Of a stretch of DNA of 64,000 bases, positions 56,868 to 64,000 are shown one piece after another (position 1 is the first letter of the stretch; each line of letters begins with the position of its first letter). The position numbers were made by a program, and so were the translations under genes. The stretch comes from Mycoplasmopsis gallinarum DSM 19816 (GTDB lineage Bacteria > Bacillota_I > Bacilli_A > Mycoplasmatales > Metamycoplasmataceae). Where the stretch lies: contig NZ_JHZE01000005.1 of NCBI RefSeq assembly GCF_000621085.1, positions 62,001 to 126,000 on the forward strand, written 5' to 3'. A model generated the notes under the pieces. That model did not search any database. It had not been told where the DNA came from and saw nothing but the letters and a program-made list of their open reading frames with translations.

Positions 56868-57083
56868 GATTTCTCCTTTACATATTTTATTAAACTAGTT
56901 TAAATTTGAGTTTTATTTAATTTTTTGCGCAAAAAAATAAAAATAAAAAAATATGTATTAATTATAAATAAAAAAAATCTTTTCAATAATAAAAAAATAC
57001 TTATGAAAGTCTGATGAATTTTTTACTCAATTATGCAATTTTATATTTATTTATATAATTAAAAATAATTAGATTGGAAGACT

Positions 57084-59108
57084 ATGAAACTAATAAAATA
57101 TAAAAACTTACAAAAGAAATTGAAATATCAAAGTTTATGTTTTTTGCCAATTATTCCATTTGCAACTATTTCACCAAGTTGTATTTTTTGAGATTCAAAA
57201 GAAATTAATGATAGTGGAATTCAATTAGTAAGAGAGAGCGATAATTACAATTTGGATAGTTTAATTTTAAATAAATACAAAGTAGAATTACCTGGATACA
57301 TATTTCAAAATGAAATAGAAATAGACAAAGTAAATTGATTAGATGATTCATTATTTAATTTAGAAATAATTGATAATCAAAATGTTTTAGTTTATCATGA
57401 TCCAGTTAATGGCATTATTTTTAGAGATTTTTCTTATGGTGAAATTACTAATAATGAAACAGGGAAAAAAGAAAATCGTTTTCTTTTAGGTAAAACCGGT
57501 TTAGCTTTATTAGCAAAAATGTTTTACAATAAAATGACTTTTGGTTCTGAAATTGCCTATCTTGATTCAATTAATATTAATAATTTTTCTATTATTGATA
57601 ATTCATCTTTAGGTCTATATATACCTTCAATCAAACAAATTCATTTAAATGGCGGATTTGTAGCAGAATTTGGATTTTCATTAGAACAAAAAGTAATTTA
57701 TTTAATGAGTTCACTTTATCATGAATATATGCATCATTGAGCAAATAGTTATGTTAACTATGGCAATTATATAGATAGTCAAAGTCGTAAAAATTTATTT
57801 ACGCAAGTTAAATATCGTACTCCTGATGGGCTTAGTGAAAAGCCTTCAATTAAAACGAATAAATACTTTTATAGTGATTTTTATAATAAATTTAAATTTT
57901 ATTTAAATTATCAAGGTGGAACTGATATTAATAAAAGTGCTGTAGCCACAAACCCTTATTTTATAGGCAAATACTTTACAATCGGTGAAATTTTTGACTT
58001 AGCCAATACCACTGATGATGCACTTTTTGAAGAATTATTTTTAAAACTAAAAAATCATAGTAATCCAGCTAATGATAAAATTTCATTTAATCCTTATAGT
58101 GAAAATAATAATTTAATGAATATTTTTGGTTCATTGTTTGGCAAACAAAGAAATACAAAAAATGAAAACATAACTACAGATTATGACTTCTCTAATTTAT
58201 CATATTATTATTCAATGGTGGAACTGATTCCAAGAGAGTGAATTAAGTACAATTATTTAAGTGATTATTCGCCAAGTAATTCAACAAATAAAATTTTATG
58301 AACAATTTCTAATGATGAAGAAAAATATAAAATTTCGCAAAATTATTTAGGCACTTTTAAACAAAGTGCATATTATTCACAATATATTAATAATTCTTAT
58401 GTTTCAGATTGATCGAGATCTTTAATTAATGCAACTCCTTTTATTGGTTATAATGGTCTTAGTTCAGAACAAAAAAGAGAAATTATTTTTTCTAATAATG
58501 TTTGATTGGATAAAGTACAATTTACTGAAAATACTCAAGTGCCAACTTATAAACTTTTTTACAAATTATTTTTAGATACAATGGGATACGGCAAAGTTAT
58601 TAGTCAAATGAAAAACTATGCAAACAATAGTTATAACAATTTTCAAAGCGATGAAAATAAAGTATCTTTAACTGGTTATTTAGATAATAAATATGATGCT
58701 TTGCTAATTTACGAACCAGTTGAAAATGAAAAAAGAAACTTAAAAAAGGTAAATTTAAATTATTTAAATTATGTGCGTTTTGAAGGGAAAAATCATCCAG
58801 AAGATCGTGAATATAAATTAAAACCTAAAGATGTCTTAGATGATTTATCTGCCAAACAATATGTGTATTATTCTGATTATTTCAATATTAATAAATCTTT
58901 AAATAGTGAAATTGCTTTTTGAAAAGATCTTAATCAAGATAATGAAATTCAATGAGAAACTGAAGTAAAAAGCACTTTTGATTCTACTGCTTTACCGCAA
59001 AGACCAATTATTAATTCAGACAGCGAGCAATTTGACAGACCAAAATATTACCGTATTTATAATGAAAACGAAAATGGAAACTATAAATTAAAAATTAGGA
59101 GTAACTAA
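57084..59108 (+). CDS. Surface lipoprotein with HExxH metalloprotease motif
   Basis: 674 residues. N-terminal charged stretch, hydrophobic signal and lipobox ISPSC (Cys33). The zinc motif is HEYMHH at 213-218 after a helix (LEQKVIYLMSSLY), with WANSYV following. No other known domain is seen. It resembles a mycoplasma-specific putative lipoprotein metalloprotease family (I associate it with the MYPU_1760 type, from memory and not checked). The third zinc ligand is not certain; candidates lie in the Ser/Asp-rich region 260-330. Promoter TATAAT at 57054-57059. The next gene begins 1 base after the stop. Confidence 0.72.
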
Positions 59109-59109
59109 A

Positions 59110-59757
59110 ATGCAACAGGAATTGCAAAAAGAAATGAATCAAAAAGAAAAACCAATTAAGAGAAAAAAACATATTTTTCCCTTAATTGGTTCAATAATTA
59201 ATGTTCAAGCCTATAAATATGATGGAACACTTTATCGTCAATGAAATGGAGTGAAAGTTTTACGTAATACTAAACAACATTATGTTTTATTAATGCAAAG
59301 AACTAAAGTAGCAGAATTAAATAAAAGAAATTGAATTTTAAGTGAACCATGATTATGATTTATGCCGAAACATGAAATGCATAATGCGTTTGTTTTTTTA
59401 AAGAAAAAAAACAATTATGTTTATGTTAATTTAGCATCTAAACCAATTTATGAAGATAATACAATTAAGTTTGTTGACTTTGATTTAGATGTCAAAAATT
59501 ACTTAAAAAACGAATTAACTGTTGTTGATCGTGATGAATTTAAAGAAAATCGCAAGAAATATAATTACAGCTCTAAACTCGTTAATATGATCTATAACAG
59601 TTTAGAAAACATTTTTACAAAATATGAAAATGATGAATATTATTACAATGATGAAGTAGTTAATTATTACATTGATTTAGCTATTAAAGATAAATCAATT
59701 AGTGAAAATTTCCGTCAAAATGCTAAAAAAAATACAAAATTTAAACGTCCTTTATAA
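59110..59757 (+). CDS. DUF402 family protein (nucleoside tri/diphosphate phosphatase type)
   Basis: 215 residues. After a Lys-rich start, IGSIINVQAYKYDGTLYRQWNG (the DUF402 entry strands), RTKVAELNKRNW, LSEPWLWFMPKHEMHN, KKNNYVYVNLASKPIYEDNTIKFVDFDLDVK and VDRDEFKENRKKYNYSS follow in the family order. Staphylococcal members hydrolyse nucleoside tri- and diphosphates in a metal-dependent way; the acidic pair in FVDFDLDV is consistent. Several UGA Trp codons in EPWLWF. Co-transcribed with the metalloprotease lipoprotein. Confidence 0.82.
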
Positions 59758-59805
59758 AATTTATAATAAATAAAATATAAAATTATATTGTAGATATGAA
59801 AGTTA

Positions 59806-60720
59806 ATGGAAACTAAAATGAAAAAGTATCAACCTATCAATAATCAAGAAACGTTGCAAATCATTCAAAACAATGAAGAAATGACTGCGCAACAAAAAGT
59901 TAAAAAATTTTATAAAGATCCCAAAGGACAAATTCCTCCAGCTGCTTATAAAATAATTAAAAATGAAAAATTAATTAAAGATATCGGAATTGGCTTTTGA
60001 TTTATTTTGACCACTTTAATGATTATCGCTTTTACTTTAGTAGCAGCTCAAATTGCGCCATTTCAAAATCATTTATACGTTGGTTGATTAATTTCATTTG
60101 GTTTAATTGCTTTAATTGCTTTGTTTCTTGGAACTAAAAATTTAATTGATAGTATTAGATGAAAAAATACCATTGCCAATTTACGCGATTCTATCACTTT
60201 AGGTGATTACTCTTGATTGAATAATTTTCAAATTGCATATAAAAAATTAGTGTTAAAAAACACTAATTTAAATTGAATTTTAATTTTTATTTTAACTTAT
60301 GTTGGAATTTTTACAGCGATAACCCTAGGTTTATACAATGGTGGTGATTGAGTAATAGGCAAACCTGATGCACAAAGTGTAATTTATTTAAATTTAACTT
60401 GAACTAAATGAATGGACAATGTTTTTGGCAACACAAGAATTTTTTGTTATATCAGTTTTAGTGCTTTAGGTCTTTTAATTATTTTGTATGCAAGCATTAA
60501 ATTATTTGACAAAAAAAGAATTGAAGATTTAGAAAATATTTTAGGCGAAAAATTTATTGAAATTAGTGATAAAGTACAAGAATTAAAAAAAGAAAGAAAC
60601 AAAATTTGATTTAGAAGTTATATTGTTATTGTTTCTTTAACAATTTTAATTCCTGTGGCTTTAATTCTTTATGCCTTTTGAAGAGGGTTAATTAAACGCA
60701 AGAAAAATTTAGTTAAATAA
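59806..60720 (+). CDS. Mollicute membrane protein with four predicted helices
   Basis: 304 residues, not recognised. A polar 60-residue N-terminal part (KFYKDPKGQIPPAAYKIIKNEK), then hydrophobic pairs at about 65-115 and 155-225, a helical charged linker (KKRIEDLENILGEKFIEISDKVQ) and a last helix near 275-295 with a basic end RKKNLVK. UGA Trp codons throughout. The upstream ATG at 59806 and Met5 are both possible starts. Ends at a two-way terminator. A ubiquitous hypothetical in related genomes is likely, but I cannot name it. Confidence 0.72.
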
Positions 60721-60770
60721 AAATCAAGACACAAAATATGAATTAAAACATATTAAGTCTTGATTTTTAT
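60721..60770. terminator. Bidirectional terminator facing the type III restriction gene
   Basis: AAATCAAGAC / GTCTTGATTT outer stem (60721-60730 with 60757-60766), inner AATATG/CATATT, T- and A-rich tails. Confidence 0.8.
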
Positions 60771-60779
60771 TTATAAGTT

Positions 60780-63140
60780 TTAATTTAATTCTTTGATAAT
60801 ATCATTCAAAAATAAACTAAGAGAATCATATTCTGCAATTTTTTTATTGACATTTTCAATAGTTGACATTCCACTAAATTCATCTTCTTCAGGCTTATAA
60901 ATAACCAAAGTAAAAGAATCTTCAAAGATTTTTAAATTTTTCTGATGTAAAAATTCTTTATAGCCTTTTTCGATTTTAGTTGTTTTTTTCAAATCATAAT
61001 CATTAGTACTTTTAACTTCGATTGCAACTAAATGATCTTTAATTTTAATTAAATAATCAGGAAAAGATTTTCTGATTTCTTTAATATCGCCATCAATATA
61101 TTCAAAGTATATACCAGTATAAACAGGATTAATGGCTCATACACTAATTGAATTAGATTCAATTGGTTTTTTATTTAAAAAACTTCTTAATTTTTTTAAA
61201 AATGATTTTTCAGGATTGGAAGTATAAACAAAAAAGTTCTCTTTTGTACTTGTTTCTGCAATTCACTGTGTTTCTTTGGAAATATAAGCATTTTCGTAAG
61301 CAGATTTGAGATTTAAATTTTCATTATTTTCTAGTCTAAATACGTTTCAATTGTTATTAAAATTATCTTTTTCAATGGGTACAAAATCAGGTAATTTAGC
61401 TTTAATAATTTTATAATCAATGCCAAGTTGATTTTGATGTTTTTGCTCTTGAAAATTTAAATAAATTTGTCTAATTTCACTCTTTTTAAGGGTGAAAAAT
61501 GCATAAATTACAAGTTCAGGATTTATTTTTAATTCTTTGGCAACTTGTTTAAGTTGATTTAAGACTTCATTCTTTAAATTTAGATTTCAATAGTTTTTTT
61601 GTTTTTCAATTAAATTTTCATTAGCTAAAGCTAAATCAATAGTATTAAAAATAGCTTTGCTAATGATTCTTTTATTAGTATTTAAAAGTTTTTCACTTTC
61701 AAAAATAATTTTCGATTTTTCTTTATATTCATCTATAAATAAATTACATTGTTCTTGTAATTGATCTTTACTTATTAAATTTAATATTCTATTTCTGTAT
61801 TCACTAGATCTTTTAAAATCATAATATTGATTTTTGTCAATTACACCTGAAATAAAATCAATATTTTTATATTCTGTTTTAAGTGAAAAAGAGGCTAAAT
61901 ATTCAATTGAAGGGACTCTAGAGTATGAATAAATGTAGTAAGAAAAGGCAGGATTTTTGGTATCTCAATTTTCGTTATTGACACCTTTCACAGCAGGATT
62001 TCTTTTAATTCTTCCTACTGTTTGAATGCTTAATGTTTCTGAAGAAACATTTCTTAATTGGACCAGCATACAAGCTCTTGGAATATCTCAACCAACTGAA
62101 GGGCCAACTTTGAAAATAATTACATCAATATCTGAATTATTTTTAGAAATTTTATCAAGCGAAATTTCTTCTCTACCACTTGAGTCTTTTTTATCATCTG
62201 AAAAATAAGTAACTCAATTTAGATGATATTTTTTAAGAATTCTTATTATTAATTCAATTTGCTTATTAAATTCTTCTTCATTTTCTTTAGTTTTATTTTC
62301 AACCTGAATTAACATTGCAGGATTAATGCCTTTAAGTCCGTATTTATTGTCTTTATCTACATAATCCTCTTTAATTTCTTTAAATTTTTGACAGGCTTTT
62401 TCAAGTAATTGAGAATTTTCGATTTCTTCTTCTTTAATATCGTCTATGCCTTCATTGTAGAGCAATCTTTCTTTTAATAATTTTGTTTCATCTTCTCTTA
62501 ATTCTTTTTCAGTAATTTCTACTATGATTGAATCATTAATATTTTTAGGTGTCGCAGTCATTTCAATATAAAAATGAGCTGCATTTTTTAATTTTTCATT
62601 AGCTTTTTCAGTATCCTTATTTAATGAATTTTCTCTTTTAGCGTCATTAGCGCGATGAGCTTCATCACGAATATAAATTAATTCGGCATCTAATGAATTT
62701 TTAACATTATCTATAAAGGTATCTAAAATACCTTCTTCAGTAAAAATTCGATTTTTACCAAAAGACGCAAGTCCAAAAATTAAAAGCCCACCATTAGGCA
62801 TTAAAGGAATATTTGCTGTGTAGTCTTTGACTTTATTTCCAGTTTTAGATGATGAGGGAGAAACAATATATTTAATTTCAAAACTATTATTTAAATAAGG
62901 TAAATATTTCCTAATATGTGTTTCTAATTGTTGTGGAAGAGATGCATCAGAAATAGTTGCTAAGACAAAAATTAATTTTTTGCCGTTTCTTTGATTGATT
63001 ATTCTATCAATGACATTGGCAATCATGAAAGTTTTACCAGCTCCAGTAGGGGCTTTAAAAATCACTTTTGATTTATTTAAAGGATCAAAACAACTAACAA
63101 TTTGATTAACAGCTTTTTCTTGAACTTTAGTTAGTTTCAT
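60780..63140 (-). CDS. res: Type III restriction enzyme Res subunit
   Basis: ATP-dependent restriction subunit acting with Mod on unmethylated asymmetric sites. 786 residues: helicase motif I APTGAGKT near 31-38, motif II RDEAHRAND, motif III MTATPKN, helicase C-half with GWDIPRACMLVQLRNVSSET and QTVGRIKRNP, and a C-terminal PD-(D/E)xK nuclease seen as FPDYLIKIKDHLVAIEVKS. All motifs are intact, so it may be active. UGA Trp at 62211-62213 and others. The start overlaps the mod end by 14 bases. Confidence 0.93.
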
Positions 63141-64000
63141 TTTGTTCCTTATTATTTTTCAATGAATATAATTGTTTTAAATAATAAAGAATTCTTTCTT
63201 TATCTTCATTTTCATCTAAATAAACTTTTGCTAAATCAGCAATTTCTTGAATAAATAAATTTATTTTTTCATCCAAACTTTCATTTATATCAATTGGAAA
63301 TTGTTTAGTTTCATAGACTTTTAAAGAATTTTCAAATGGTTTATTTTTATCTAATCATTTGAAATTTGAACTTCCATCAGTAGCTTTACCAAGACTAATT
63401 CGATGTAATCTTTCATAAGCTACATTTTTAGCAATATTATTTTCATTGTTGGTGACTACAGTTACACTTCTGTTACCGCCATCTTCTCTATTCAAATCTC
63501 AAACTGCATGTGCTGTTGTTCCTGAGCCAGCAAAGAAGTCTAAAACACGAGCATTTTTATTTGTATGAAGTTTTATTAAATCTTTTATTAACTGGATTGA
63601 TTTAGGAAAATTAAAAATCGAAGTTTCATTAACAATTGAATTTAAAAACATTGTTGCAGAACCAGAATCATAAGCGGGTTGATATCAAATACTTTTATAA
63701 TTTGGTAATTTTAAATCACCGTTTTCCAAAGTAGGTCTTATTTTTTCCATAATAGAATTCGTTGATTCTTTAAATTGTAATGAAGAAATTTTTTCTTTAA
63801 AACTTTCAAAACCAATTCTTCAACGACCAAATTCATCTTTTTTGTGATGAGGTAATATAAATTTATATCCCAACGATTCATATTTTTTTCTTAAAACTTC
63901 TAAATATGAATCATTAAATTTTTTATTAAATTTGTCATATATATTTTTATGCTCTTCATTTTGAATGGAAAAAATTTCATTATTTTTTACAAGAATAGGA
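63127..64000 (-). CDS. mod: Type III DNA-methyltransferase Mod subunit (N-terminal part outside window)
   Basis: C-terminal 290 residues only; the gene continues past the window end. SAM-binding motif I is ARVLDFFAGSGTTAHAV near the middle of the visible part, followed by NREDGGNRSVTVVTNNENNIA, the usual next strand. Its place after the target-recognition region shows the beta-class order (DPPY before FxGxG), with the DPPY part outside. A UGA Trp occurs in FGRWRIGF and KSIWYQ. No repeat tract that could phase-vary it is seen within this part. Operon with res. Confidence 0.93.

Noticed and set aside
56938-57000. A-rich runs upstream of the HExxH lipoprotein as phase-variation tracts
   Set aside because: Runs are short (at most 8 A), interrupted, and lie more than 80 bases before the ATG, away from the TATAAT at 57054.

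Overview
The window is chromosome from a wall-less mollicute (Mycoplasma sensu lato, most like the hominis/Mycoplasmopsis-type lineages). In-frame UGA codons fall at conserved tryptophan positions throughout (GyrA, SecA, RpsK, enolase, Map and others), the DNA is very AT-rich, and surface proteins carry mycoplasma-style lipoboxes or N-terminal anchors. All coordinates below read UGA as Trp, so many genes are much longer than a standard-code translation would suggest. Species is not assigned. No tRNA, rRNA, insertion sequence or CRISPR array was recognised, and no gene-free stretch exceeds about 240 bases.

Layout. 0-4 kb: partial family 2 glycosyltransferase, leucyl aminopeptidase, a DUF1934-like protein and gltX. 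4-13.2 kb, plus strand: gyrA, a catalytically dead-looking phosphohexomutase relative, rpsD, rpmE, hrcA-grpE, a tiny bacteriocin-like gene, rplU-rpmA, dprA. 13.2-16 kb: HAD phosphatase, YitT transporter-like protein, LemA. 16.2-18.4 kb: secY-adk. 18.4-26.2 kb: DUF4256 protein, secA, a candidate small RNA and a 1482-residue M60-like surface metallopeptidase. 26.4-29.6 kb, minus strand: map-infA-rpmJ-rpsM-rpsK-rpoA-rplQ, the normal continuation of secY-adk but inverted and displaced. 29.8-35.7 kb: Cys-less PTS EIIB-like protein, heterodimeric ABC exporter, PepF. 35.8-42.9 kb: aquaporin-like protein, M23-peptidase lipoprotein, lpdA, a frameshifted nucleotidyltransferase, a small lipoprotein behind a (TA)12 tract, and proline iminopeptidase.

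42.9-46.0 kb holds a five-gene minus-strand cassette of four small three-helix membrane proteins around a 441-residue helical protein with a central hydrophobic hairpin. I recognise no family for it and consider it the best candidate for an undescribed system. 46.1-52.2 kb is one 2059-residue lipoprotein with about eight lipoprotein-17-type repeats and a C-terminal DUF31 serine-protease domain. 52.4-56.9 kb: eno, thiI, an EzrA-like protein and rpmF. 57.1-60.7 kb: an HExxH lipoprotein protease, a DUF402 protein and a membrane protein. 60.8-64.0 kb: a type III restriction-modification pair (res complete, mod cut by the window end).

Two themes connect the accessory genes. First, surface proteolysis and peptide use: M60-like, DUF31, HExxH and M23 surface proteins sit alongside cytosolic PepA, PepF and Pip, fitting a host-dependent organism living on host protein. 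Second, short-tract variation: a (TA)12 promoter tract and an A8 frameshift tract lie close together and look like contingency loci. Several genes (hrcA, secA and the 46-kb cassette) have a -10 box 6-7 bases before the ATG and no Shine-Dalgarno, suggesting leaderless mRNAs.
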